A stretch of DNA of 55,307 nt from Ravibacter sp964559125 (GTDB taxonomy: Bacteria > Bacteroidota > Bacteroidia > Cytophagales > Spirosomataceae): positions 1 to 55,307 of the forward strand of contig CAZLGW010000039.1 of NCBI GenBank assembly GCA_964559125.1. The letters are read 5' to 3'. The notes beneath the pieces are model-generated. The model made no database searches. It was given only the letters and a program-made list of their open reading frames with translations, and was not told the DNA's origin. Each line of letters begins with the position of its first letter. The first letter of the stretch is position 1. A program made the translations under genes and the position numbers. Positions 24,269-33,329 of the stretch are shown piece by piece.

Positions 24269-27200
24269 GTGCATCCGGCACAGAAACCTTCAATTCAGGC
24301 AGTCTTTTTGAAAAGGGTAGCATCGATACTTCTTATTTTACTGCTGACGCTGTTACTCCTCGCAGGAGTAGTGTTGTTTGTATTGCTGACGCCGTCAGGG
24401 CAGCAGTTTATGACCTCCCAGGTGAACAGGTACCTGAAGAAAAAGCTGAATACCCGTATTGAAGTAGGCCACATACGCCTGCAATGGCCGAAGGAGCTTG
24501 GGATCGAACATGTTTATATCGAAGACCTGAAGGGAGATACGCTGCTGGCGGCCGAAAGACTGCAGGCCGGGATAGATATGTGGGGCGTACTCCGCGGGAA
24601 AATAGCAATAGACCAGGTAATACTGGAGGGAGTACGCGGTAAAGTATACCGGAAGGCGCCCGAAAAGGACTTCAACTACCAGTTTATCATAGACGCATTT
24701 TCTTCCGACGGTCCGGCAGATACCACCGCGGGGACACCTCTCGATATGAGCTGGAACAAGCTTCTTATCAAACAGGTACACCTGAGCTATTATGACGATG
24801 GCTCGGGAATAGATGCAGATGTGAAGCTGCCTGATGCAAGTGTCGGTTTTGACGCCTTTAACCCGTCTTATTCCCGGTATCATCCTACCGCGATAAAGCT
24901 GGCAGGAGCCGGTGTGTCGCTTCATACTTTCGAAGCTGCCGACCTGGGCCTGCCCCCGGAAGTTCCTTCCATTTCGACTGATACGCTTGACCTGAAGCTC
25001 GGCGATGTCGATTTCCGTGATGTAAAAGTATCGTACAGTGATGCCGAAAGCGGAATGCATACCGAGCTTTCTTTTCCCAAACTGCTGGCCATGATCGACC
25101 ATGTATACCTCGACGGGCGCAGGGTAGGGGTAAAGGAGCTTTCGATAGCGGGAGCCCAAACAGTAGTCCTTTTTGAAAGCAGGGAAAAAATGCCGGCAGA
25201 AGAACCGGCGCCGGCCGGTGCGGAAGATACCGGAGGCTGGCGGTTTACTATGGGGAACCTGGATTTGTCAGAAAATGAGGTCCGCTATGACGACCACAAC
25301 GTGCAACCGGCTCCCAGAGGGTTGGATTTTTCACACCTTCATCTGCGGGGTTTAGGAGGAGAGCTTAAGGAATTTATATTTTCGCCCGACAGTACGGCTG
25401 GAGTGCTGAAAAATCTCAGCTTTGATGAAAAAAGCGGCTTCAGTCTGAAAGAGCTTTCTTCTGCTTTTGCCTATACTACCCGCCAGGCATTTTTGAAAGA
25501 CCTGCTGTTTGTCACGCCGAATTCTACTTTAGGAAACAGCGTGAGACTAACTTATGCCAATCCTGAGGAGCTTACCGACGATATAGGGAAAGCCGGGATT
25601 GAGCTCAACCTGGTGAACAGCAGGCTCGGCTTCCGCGATCTGCTGCTACTTTCACCCGATTTGGCTCAGACTGCCCCGTTTGATACAAAACCCAACGGGT
25701 TCGTTCAGGGAAATGCACGCCTGACAGGTACGGTCGATAACCTGCAGATCGAAAAGGCAGAATTTACCATGCCGGAAGCCGTAAAAATGGCTGTGACCGG
25801 AACCATACAAGGCTTGCCGGATACGGAGAAAATGGCGCTCAATCTCGAGGTACAGGAGATCTCTGCCAGCCGGGCCGACGTGCTGGCGCTCGTTCCCCAA
25901 GGCGTGTTACCCGACTCCCTGGAACTGCCGGCTGCAATGACTTTAAAAGGAAAGGTGGAAGGCTCCATGGAGGCATTGAAAATCGATGCGGGGCTTGCTA
26001 CCGATATGGGCAACATACACCTGGCCGGTGATTTTTATAATATTACCGACTCTCTCAATGCTTCCTACAGCGGTACCCTGGAAATGGATGGCGTAAATGC
26101 AGGCCGGATGCTCATGCAGCCGGTAGATCAGCTCGGCATCATTTCGCTGAAGGCAGACTTTTCGGGGAGCGGACTTACCGTGAAAAGCGCCGATGCTAAG
26201 CTGGACGGAACTCTCGTGCGGGCCGACGTGCTTGGCTATACCTACAGGGATCTGAGGCTTTCGGGAAATATTAAGAATGGCCTCGCAGGGTTTAATGCCG
26301 CTATGGACGATCCCAATGCCGATATCAGGATACAGGGGAATGCCGACCTGAACAACGAGTATCCCTCGGTCAATATGGAAGCGGGGATCCGCAGGCTCGA
26401 CCTCAATAAGCTCAATCTCTATGCGGATTCTATTGCCCTGGCGGGTAATTTTTCCGTCAACCTGCTGTCTTCCAACCCCGACAACCCGGTGGGTACGATA
26501 AGCGGTACGGAAGTGGCGTTGGAGAACCGAGGGGAGAAGATTCCGGTAGGGAGCGTAAAGCTCGATATGACCAGTGAGGGCGAAGAAAAGAATCTTCGTC
26601 TTGAAAGCCCTTTTGCAAATGTAACAATGACCGGTACGTACGACTATACCGCTATCGGTGAAATCCTGACAGCAGAGATCGACCGGTATATCCAGTTGTC
26701 GGATACCCTGGTGCCCGTGCCCGACAAGCCTTACTCCATAGCCCTGTCGGGGTCTCTGGCCGAACACGACGCCCTGAAGGCGTTTGTGCCCGCCCTGACC
26801 CAAATGGAACAGGTAAATTTCTCGGCAAAACTGTCTAACACTGCCGACACTACCATAGGGCTGACCGTCATTGCACCCAAGACGATCTACGACTCGACCA
26901 GCATTAGCGGTATGACGCTGCAGGTGGCAGGTAACGGGAAAGAGCTTGATTATAACGGAAAGATAGACGAAGTACTGTCGGGCAGTTTCAGGGTTCGTAA
27001 CCTGAGTCTGACAGGGGGAGCAGCCAACAACCTGGCAAATGCCCGGCTGACCGTAGAGGATTCCGTACAGAAAGACCAGCATATAGTAGGGATCGGGCTA
27101 AGGAAAGACCAGGATGCTTTTGTGATGAACCTGCAGAACCGTATCCTGATGAACTACCGGCCGTGGCGTACGGATTCTACGGGTTACATACGCTACGGGA

Positions 27201-29224
27201 AAGACGGGGTACTGATTAAGGACTTCACACTGTTCAGGAACCGATCACGCGAGAAGTTAACCATCAACTCGGTCGGGGATACCGACGGTGCGGCGCCCTA
27301 TCCTGACGGACCGATCAGGATCATTGCCGACAGCATCGCCATCGGGGCTATTGCCGAGATGATCACCCGGGATCCTAAACTGGTGAGCGGAAGACTCGAC
27401 GGTGATATTCATATCCGGGATTATATGGGCGATGCCCCGGCTTTCAAAGGCGATGTGTCTATTGCCAACCTGGAGGTACAGGAGGTTGCTATGGGCGATT
27501 TCCAGCTCAATGCCGCCAACGACCGTTCCAAGATCATCGATCTTGTCATGTCGCTGAAAGGACAGCATAATGACATCGGCCTGGAAGGAAAATACAGATC
27601 GGGCAATACGGAGCCATTCGATTTTAAGCTGGATATGAACCGGCTTGACGCCAAGCTGATCGAAGCCTTCAGTTTTGGCGAACTGACGGAAGGCGCCGGC
27701 AATCTGTCGGGAAACCTCACCATACAGGGGAGTACCGAAAATCCGAAACTGAATGGAGAAATAGCGCTGAAAAATCTTGCTTTCCGTGTGAAGCAGATGG
27801 GTGCCCGCTATATTTTTGAAGATAATTCGATCAGGTTTGCAGCACCTGAAATGCGACTCAATAATTTAGCTATACTGGACACGCTCGGCCAGAAACTACA
27901 GATAAACGGGACGGTCGCTCTGAACAATATTCCTGACGTGGGATACAACCTAAAGATAACATCAGACCGGTTTATGCTGCTGAATGCAAGCAGGAAGGAC
28001 AATGACCTGGTATACGGCAAGGTTTTTGCCGGGGCCGATTTGTCGGTTAAGGGCCGGGGAGCAGAGAGCATTGTCGACGGATCGGTGAAGATACAGAAAG
28101 GAAGCGATGCGACGCTGATCCTGCCGGATGAAGACGGAGCAGTCAACAGGGGAGACGGGGTCGTGGAATTTGTAACCCGCAGGGAAGAAGAAACCGGGCA
28201 GGACGAGCCTCAGAAGCCGGCAGTAGTAGTCGATTTTGCGTCGGAGTTATCGCTGAATATTGAAACGGATCCGGAGGCTGAATTCACTATTGTCCTGGAT
28301 GAGATGAACGGCGACAACCTGAAAGTCAGGGGAAATGCCAGTCTGAACACCGGTCTTGCCCCTAACGGGCAGCTTTACCTGCTCGGATCGTATGAACTTG
28401 AAGAAGGGGCATATGAGCTGACTTTCGAGATCCTGAAGAAACAGTTCCTCATCAGGAAGGGGAGCCAACTGATCTGGTCGGGAGACCCGATGCAGGCAGA
28501 GCTGGACATCGTGGCCGTCTATGGCGTGCAGGCCGATCCTTCTGCATTCAGCCCTACCCACTACGCCTATGGGAAAGTACCTTTTAATGTACTTCTCAGG
28601 ATTTCCGGGAATCTCAGCAACCCCAGGATAGCGTTTGATCTGGAAGTGGATGACAAGGCGGGAAGCGCTTTGAAAAACAAGATTGATGATGAGCAGATCC
28701 TGAGTAGTTTCAGGAATGACCCCTCGGAGATGAACAAGCAGGTATTTGGGTTGTTGTTGTTGAATAAGTTTATGGCCGAAACATCCAACGTTTCGTTCGG
28801 CGGATTTAATGCGGAGGCCATTGCGCGCCAGAGCGTGAGCAAAATGCTGAGCGACCAACTCAACAACCTGGCGTCAGACCTGATAAAAGGGGTACAGCTG
28901 GATTTTAACCTGAATTCGACCACGGGTACCGCCGGGGCGCGTACGGATTTGAATGTGGGGCTGACGAAAGGATTCATGAACGACCGCATTACGGTGTCGG
29001 TAGGACGGAATTTCGAATTGGAAAACAGCGGTCAGTCGGCCCAATCGTCGGAGATATTCGATAATATCGCGGTCAACTACCGGGTAACGCGCGATGGCCG
29101 TTACGTTTTCAGGGCCTACCGGAAAAACCAGTTCCAGACCGTGCTGGAAGGTTTTATTGTCGAAACCGGTGTCAGCTTTATCGTAACGCTGGACTATGAC
29201 AAGACGAAGGAGTTTTTTAAATAG
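24269..29224 (+). CDS. tamB: TamB-family translocation and assembly module protein
   Basis: A 1651-residue inner-membrane-anchored periplasmic protein. After an N-terminal helix (about residues 14-45) comes a very long, regular beta-rich chain with AsmA/TamB-type repeats (GDTLLAAERLQAGIDMWGVLRGKIAIDQVILEGV) and the C-terminal DUF490/TamB domain (about 1250-1650). Such proteins form a hydrophobic groove bridging the envelope for lipid transport or outer-membrane protein assembly. The first usable start is GTG at 24269; TTG at 24308 is an alternative that begins just before the helix. tamL follows after 42 bases. Confidence 0.93.
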   Translation: MHPAQKPSIQAVFLKRVASILLILLLTLLLLAGVVLFVLLTPSGQQFMTSQVNRYLKKKLNTRIEVGHIRLQWPKELGIEHVYIEDLKGDTLLAAERLQAGIDMWGVLRGKIAIDQVILEGVRGKVYRKAPEKDFNYQFIIDAFSSDGPADTTAGTPLDMSWNKLLIKQVHLSYYDDGSGIDADVKLPDASVGFDAFNPSYSRYHPTAIKLAGAGVSLHTFEAADLGLPPEVPSISTDTLDLKLGDVDFRDVKVSYSDAESGMHTELSFPKLLAMIDHVYLDGRRVGVKELSIAGAQTVVLFESREKMPAEEPAPAGAEDTGGWRFTMGNLDLSENEVRYDDHNVQPAPRGLDFSHLHLRGLGGELKEFIFSPDSTAGVLKNLSFDEKSGFSLKELSSAFAYTTRQAFLKDLLFVTPNSTLGNSVRLTYANPEELTDDIGKAGIELNLVNSRLGFRDLLLLSPDLAQTAPFDTKPNGFVQGNARLTGTVDNLQIEKAEFTMPEAVKMAVTGTIQGLPDTEKMALNLEVQEISASRADVLALVPQGVLPDSLELPAAMTLKGKVEGSMEALKIDAGLATDMGNIHLAGDFYNITDSLNASYSGTLEMDGVNAGRMLMQPVDQLGIISLKADFSGSGLTVKSADAKLDGTLVRADVLGYTYRDLRLSGNIKNGLAGFNAAMDDPNADIRIQGNADLNNEYPSVNMEAGIRRLDLNKLNLYADSIALAGNFSVNLLSSNPDNPVGTISGTEVALENRGEKIPVGSVKLDMTSEGEEKNLRLESPFANVTMTGTYDYTAIGEILTAEIDRYIQLSDTLVPVPDKPYSIALSGSLAEHDALKAFVPALTQMEQVNFSAKLSNTADTTIGLTVIAPKTIYDSTSISGMTLQVAGNGKELDYNGKIDEVLSGSFRVRNLSLTGGAANNLANARLTVEDSVQKDQHIVGIGLRKDQDAFVMNLQNRILMNYRPWRTDSTGYIRYGKDGVLIKDFTLFRNRSREKLTINSVGDTDGAAPYPDGPIRIIADSIAIGAIAEMITRDPKLVSGRLDGDIHIRDYMGDAPAFKGDVSIANLEVQEVAMGDFQLNAANDRSKIIDLVMSLKGQHNDIGLEGKYRSGNTEPFDFKLDMNRLDAKLIEAFSFGELTEGAGNLSGNLTIQGSTENPKLNGEIALKNLAFRVKQMGARYIFEDNSIRFAAPEMRLNNLAILDTLGQKLQINGTVALNNIPDVGYNLKITSDRFMLLNASRKDNDLVYGKVFAGADLSVKGRGAESIVDGSVKIQKGSDATLILPDEDGAVNRGDGVVEFVTRREEETGQDEPQKPAVVVDFASELSLNIETDPEAEFTIVLDEMNGDNLKVRGNASLNTGLAPNGQLYLLGSYELEEGAYELTFEILKKQFLIRKGSQLIWSGDPMQAELDIVAVYGVQADPSAFSPTHYAYGKVPFNVLLRISGNLSNPRIAFDLEVDDKAGSALKNKIDDEQILSSFRNDPSEMNKQVFGLLLLNKFMAETSNVSFGGFNAEAIARQSVSKMLSDQLNNLASDLIKGVQLDFNLNSTTGTAGARTDLNVGLTKGFMNDRITVSVGRNFELENSGQSAQSSEIFDNIAVNYRVTRDGRYVFRAYRKNQFQTVLEGFIVETGVSFIVTLDYDKTKEFFK

Positions 29225-29266
29225 CGATCAGCTGAAAGCTGACGGTTTTTAACATCTGATTAGAAA

Positions 29267-31624
29267 GTGAGTTTTTTCAGTCAATACCGGTTCATTCTTT
29301 TTGCTGCAGGCGTGTTGCTGTCCGGCCTGGCCGGGTGCAACGTTTCCCGTCATATCCCGGAAGGGGAAGCGATGCTGATCGGGAATGAGCTGAAGATCAG
29401 GAAGGATACGCTGGCGCAGGTCAAAATACATTCAGGGCTGGATACGGAGCTGGAGGAACTGCTCAGGCCGGTGCCTAACAAGACCATCTTCGGTTTTCCC
29501 CATAAAGTATGGTTCTATTACCTGATGGGAGAGCCGAAGAAGGAGAAAGGTCTGAGGCAATGGTTCAGGAGAAAACTCGGCGAACCGCCGGTGCTGGTAG
29601 CCGCACGTGCCCTGGAGCTGAATAAGGAAGCGCTTGAGGGATATCTCCACAATGAAGGTTATTTCCGGTCGGAGGCTTCCGGGGAAGTAGTACCTGTGAA
29701 GCAGAAAATGGCAAAGGCGGCATACCAGGTGTATGTGCGGCCGAGGTACAGTATCGGGGAGGCAACATTTGAACCTGCAGGTGTCGCGTGGTTTGATTCG
29801 GCATTTCTCCAGTCGGAAAAGGCTACATTCCTACAACTAGGTATGCCTTACCGGCTATCGGTTATAGAGGCCGAGCGGATACGGATAGACCAGCATCTGA
29901 AAACAAAAGGATTCTACTTTTTCAGCCCGGAGCACCTGATCGTAAAAATAGACTCGTCGCTGAATTCCTATAAAGTCAGGATGAACGTAGAAGTGAAGCC
30001 GGATGTAGCGCAGACCGCGCTCAAGCCCTACTATATCAGCAATGTGAAAGTATATACCGACTACCAGGGGGCGATTTCGGATTCGCTTAAAGAATTTCAC
30101 CGCCTGCGCGACGGCAACCAGCTTTACGACCCGGGAAGGCTGTTCAGACCGCGTGTTTTTGAAGAAACGATCGGTTTCCATCCCGGCAGCAGGTATAGTA
30201 GCGATGTCCAGAATATTACGCTTTCCAGGCTTGTCAACCTTAAGAATTTTAAGTTTGTCAGGAACAAATTCGAGCTGCTCCCCAGGTCGGATTCGGCTCT
30301 GTTGGATGTTTATTACCACCTGAGCCCGCTCAGGAGAAAGTCCATGCGCGGCGAGTTCAGCGGGTTGACGAAATCCAATAACCTGGGCGGTATCCAGGCG
30401 ATCGTATCATGGAACCACCGGAACCTCTTCCGGGGAGCCGAGCAACTGAGGATCAGCGTCGACGGCGGGCTCGACTGGCAGCTTGGAGGAGGCAAGGCGG
30501 TGTCGGGGACTAACTTCTTCCGCTATAAAGTGGAAGGAGAGTTATCGTTTCCAAGGTTTATAGTCCCTTTCTGGAAGCATAACCCGGAGATAGACCAGAC
30601 CCTGCCCAGGACTTCGCTGCTGCTGGGTTATGAGAACCTGGTCCAGGCAGGGCTCTACACACTCAATTCGATCCGGGGGCAATGGGGATATTCCTGGCAA
30701 TACAAAAAGACCACGCATACATTCTCGCCTTTCGGTGTGAACGTGGTAAGGCCGAGAAATATAAGCGAAGCTTTTACGGAAATGATCTTCGACAGCCCTA
30801 ACGAATACGACATCGACCGCTACCTGCGTATTCTCGAAAACAGGCTTTTGCTGGAGTCGTCTTATACCATCGCTTTCAGTCCGGTATCGAATCCCTACAG
30901 CAGGCATCAGCTGATGCTGAGCGGCGGCATCAACCTGGTAGGCAACATAGCAGGCCTCCTGGTAAAAGCGGACAAGGAAGAGGGTGGGAGTAAGCAGTTG
31001 TTCGAAATACCCTTTGAGCAGTTTACGCGTTTCGACGGCGAAGTAAAGCACTATTTCACGCTGTCGCCTTCGGTGAAGTGGGCCAATCGCTTTATTATCG
31101 GCTACGGGTTACCTTACGGGAATTCGAAATCACTGCCGCAGTTTAAGCAGTATTTCGTGGGTGGAAGCACGGGTATACGTGCCTTCCAGGCCAGGACTAT
31201 CGGGCCCGGAGCTTATCATGCGGATTCTGTGACAAGAGCGATTTTCAGGAATACCCAGTTCGGAGATATTAAGCTCGAGTTCAATACCGAGATGCGGTTC
31301 AAAATGACCTCTCTTTTCCATGGGGCGCTTTTTGTAGATGCTGGTAATGTATGGAATTACAGGAAGCTGGAAGAGTACGGCGATAATTCCGTTTTAAGGA
31401 GCGATTTCTATAAGCAGCTTGCCATTGGGGGAGGAGTAGGGCTGAGGCTCGACTTTTCTTACCTGATCCTGCGTCTTGACCTGGCTACTCCTTTCCGGAA
31501 GCCATGGTATACCTATGAAGAGGAGCCCAGGAATCCATGGGTATTTAAGGAGATCAATTTACGGGACAGGGCCTGGCGCAAGGAGAACCTGGTGTTGAAT
31601 ATAGCGGTAGCGTATCCGTTCTAG
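29267..31624 (+). CDS. tamL: TamL-type outer-membrane lipoprotein (Omp85/TamA family)
   Basis: A 785-residue Omp85 protein with a lipoprotein signal: the lipobox LAGC places the lipidated cysteine at residue 24, a feature of the Bacteroidota TamA-like protein TamL. POTRA-like domains span about 30-330 (GEATFEPAGVAW, YISNVKVYTDYQG), and a 16-strand barrel follows (LRGEFSG-type strands; QYFVGGSTGIRAFQARTIGPG is the conserved barrel loop motif). The C-terminus is hydrophobic and ends in Phe. The start is GTG. It pairs with the upstream tamB for outer-membrane biogenesis. Confidence 0.92.
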   Translation: MSFFSQYRFILFAAGVLLSGLAGCNVSRHIPEGEAMLIGNELKIRKDTLAQVKIHSGLDTELEELLRPVPNKTIFGFPHKVWFYYLMGEPKKEKGLRQWFRRKLGEPPVLVAARALELNKEALEGYLHNEGYFRSEASGEVVPVKQKMAKAAYQVYVRPRYSIGEATFEPAGVAWFDSAFLQSEKATFLQLGMPYRLSVIEAERIRIDQHLKTKGFYFFSPEHLIVKIDSSLNSYKVRMNVEVKPDVAQTALKPYYISNVKVYTDYQGAISDSLKEFHRLRDGNQLYDPGRLFRPRVFEETIGFHPGSRYSSDVQNITLSRLVNLKNFKFVRNKFELLPRSDSALLDVYYHLSPLRRKSMRGEFSGLTKSNNLGGIQAIVSWNHRNLFRGAEQLRISVDGGLDWQLGGGKAVSGTNFFRYKVEGELSFPRFIVPFWKHNPEIDQTLPRTSLLLGYENLVQAGLYTLNSIRGQWGYSWQYKKTTHTFSPFGVNVVRPRNISEAFTEMIFDSPNEYDIDRYLRILENRLLLESSYTIAFSPVSNPYSRHQLMLSGGINLVGNIAGLLVKADKEEGGSKQLFEIPFEQFTRFDGEVKHYFTLSPSVKWANRFIIGYGLPYGNSKSLPQFKQYFVGGSTGIRAFQARTIGPGAYHADSVTRAIFRNTQFGDIKLEFNTEMRFKMTSLFHGALFVDAGNVWNYRKLEEYGDNSVLRSDFYKQLAIGGGVGLRLDFSYLILRLDLATPFRKPWYTYEEEPRNPWVFKEINLRDRAWRKENLVLNIAVAYPF

Positions 31625-31638
31625 GTGGTATTTCACAA

Positions 31639-31734
31639 GACACAGAGAGCCACGGAGGAAAAATAGAGAACCACGGAGAAATGAAGGATCATAGCTCTGT
31701 GGCTCTCTTCATAATCTCCGTGGCTCTCTGTGTC
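31639..31734. repeat. Nested inverted repeat of the CCACGGAG dispersed type
   Basis: Outer arms of 19 bases (31639-31657 and 31716-31734) are exact reverse complements built on CACAGAGAGCCACGGAG. Inside lies a second, shorter pair, ACCACGGAG near 31670 and GCTCTGTGGCTCTC at about 31694-31707. The element sits between convergent tamL and susD and could fold into a large hairpin ending both transcripts. Such CACAGAG/CCACGGAG units are common intergenic repeats in Bacteroidota. Confidence 0.8.
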
Positions 31735-31814
31735 ACCCTGGCCTTCTGCGATAGTAACTATTCTTTGTGAACAATCAGCCCTAAGTCTGGCCTCAAAGTA
31801 TTTAGAAAACGACT

Positions 31815-31840
31815 CCCCCTCTCCTGCGAAGGAGAGGGGG
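31815..31840. repeat. CCCCCTCTCCT hairpin repeat
   Basis: Perfect 11-bp arms CCCCCTCTCCT (31815-31825) and AGGAGAGGGGG (31830-31840) with a GCGA loop, followed by CCGGGGGTGAGG. This unit is a widespread REP-like intergenic repeat in Bacteroidota. Here it lies 13 bases from the 3' end of susD. Confidence 0.8.
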
Positions 31841-31852
31841 CCGGGGGTGAGG

Positions 31853-33310
31853 TCAATACCCGTCGTTCTGTTTGATCACTCCGGGGTTGGATTGATCTAT
31901 TTCGTGTTGCGGGATAGGGAAATATTTAATAAACGGCTTGGGAGTGAGCGTTACCTCATGCGCAGTCTTTGTGATAGGATTGTACCCCCATTCTACGTGC
32001 GACAGCGTCTGGATAAAGCGGTCGGTCCTGACCAGGTCAAACCAGCGCTGGTTTTCCAGAGCGAGCTCCAGCTGCCTTTCGAGCAGCAATACATCCAGGT
32101 ATTTTTCAGGGTCGGCAATATCTGAAAGCGTGTAATTGTGGGAAGCGCCCTTGAAAGCCCTTTCCCTTACCTTGTTGAGCTCCGCGAGCGCTTCTTCCTT
32201 ACGATCGAGCCTGTAGAGCGCTTCAGATTTATGCAGGAGAACGTCCGCATAGCGGATTACGGGGATGTCCAGCCCGGATACTGCTGCGCTTGGGGCAATG
32301 AATTTGCTGATATAAGGCTTCCATTCCAAAGCATCGTTGGTCCCGGGCGACCGCCAGTATTCCGTAATAGTGGCAGCTTTCCGGCTGTCTTCATCCAGGA
32401 ACTGCTTATGAAGGCTCCATGCTACGAGTGCTACTTCCCCACCTGTTGAGCTGCTTATGCCTTCGACTCCGAAATAGGGCAGGAAGTCGAGGCTGAGCCT
32501 TTGACCGTTTGTACCGCTGATGTACTTTATTGCGAAGACCGCTTCCTTATTGTTTTCATTGGCTTCTTTCCAGAGGTCGGCATAGTTGGGTACCAGTTCA
32601 TACCCCAGGCCGCTTACCTGGTTGAGGTAGGTATAAGCATTTTGCCAGTCTTTGGTATAAATATATACCTTACCGAGAAGCGCAGTCGCAGCACCTTTGC
32701 TGGCGCGACCATAGGCTATGCCGCTTTGGGGAGGCAGCAGATCGACAGCACGTTTGAGGTCGGCGATGATCAGGTCGTAAATTTCCTGCTCGGTAGCGCG
32801 CGGTACGTCTTTCGAGCCTTCTACAGTCAGAGCAGTTTCTACTTTCGGAACTCCGCCGAAGGACCGCACCAGGTCAAAATAGAGAAGCGCTCTCATAAAG
32901 CGGGCTTCACCTTCCAGCTGTTCTTTCTTGCCGGTTGCGTAATCGGTAGGGTTATTGATTTTATCGATTACTATGTTTGCCCTGAAAATGCCGTTATAGG
33001 TGACCTGCCAGAAATTTCTGAAAATGTCGTTCTGAGCCTGGAAATCCAGCGTGTTGACAGCTTCGAGCCCGCCTATAAAACGGTAGGCCGACATGTAGAG
33101 ATGGTCGGTAGGCATCTCGAAAATAGACCAGTCGCGGGGGAGCCGGGCCTGGTAGCGGCTGTATATGCCCAGCACCGCCCGGTCCATGTCGTCGGCAGTT
33201 TTATAGAAGTTCGCTTCGGTGAGCGTTGAAATGGGGTCGAGGTTGACTACATCGCACGAAGCCACGAAGATCGATGTGCAAAGGAATGATACCCTTAAGA
33301 ATCCTTTCAT
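31853..33310 (-). CDS. SusD/RagB-family nutrient-binding lipoprotein (locus 1)
   Basis: A 485-residue surface lipoprotein. The signal peptide ends in a lipobox (FVASC) with Cys19, followed by DVVNLDP. SusD-like TPR helices appear (ARFMRALLYFDLVRSFGGVP, ATALLGKVYIYTKDWQNAYTYLNQV) and the C-terminal SusD block includes LLLERQLELALENQRWFDLVRT and HEIDQSNPG near the end. It caps the SusC pore encoded 19 bases upstream. It is intact, unlike one SusD in the second locus. The cargo (glycan or peptide) is not evident because no CAZyme or peptidase is in the operon. Confidence 0.95.
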   Translation of the reverse strand: MKGFLRVSFLCTSIFVASCDVVNLDPISTLTEANFYKTADDMDRAVLGIYSRYQARLPRDWSIFEMPTDHLYMSAYRFIGGLEAVNTLDFQAQNDIFRNFWQVTYNGIFRANIVIDKINNPTDYATGKKEQLEGEARFMRALLYFDLVRSFGGVPKVETALTVEGSKDVPRATEQEIYDLIIADLKRAVDLLPPQSGIAYGRASKGAATALLGKVYIYTKDWQNAYTYLNQVSGLGYELVPNYADLWKEANENNKEAVFAIKYISGTNGQRLSLDFLPYFGVEGISSSTGGEVALVAWSLHKQFLDEDSRKAATITEYWRSPGTNDALEWKPYISKFIAPSAAVSGLDIPVIRYADVLLHKSEALYRLDRKEEALAELNKVRERAFKGASHNYTLSDIADPEKYLDVLLLERQLELALENQRWFDLVRTDRFIQTLSHVEWGYNPITKTAHEVTLTPKPFIKYFPIPQHEIDQSNPGVIKQNDGY

Positions 33311-33329
33311 TGTTTCGTTCGTTTTAATG

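Noticed and set aside
25943..27082. Open minus-strand frame of 379 codons within tamB
   Set aside because: It lies wholly antisense to a clear TamB coding sequence, has a biased His/Arg/Gly/Val composition expected of a complement frame, and no recognisable domain.
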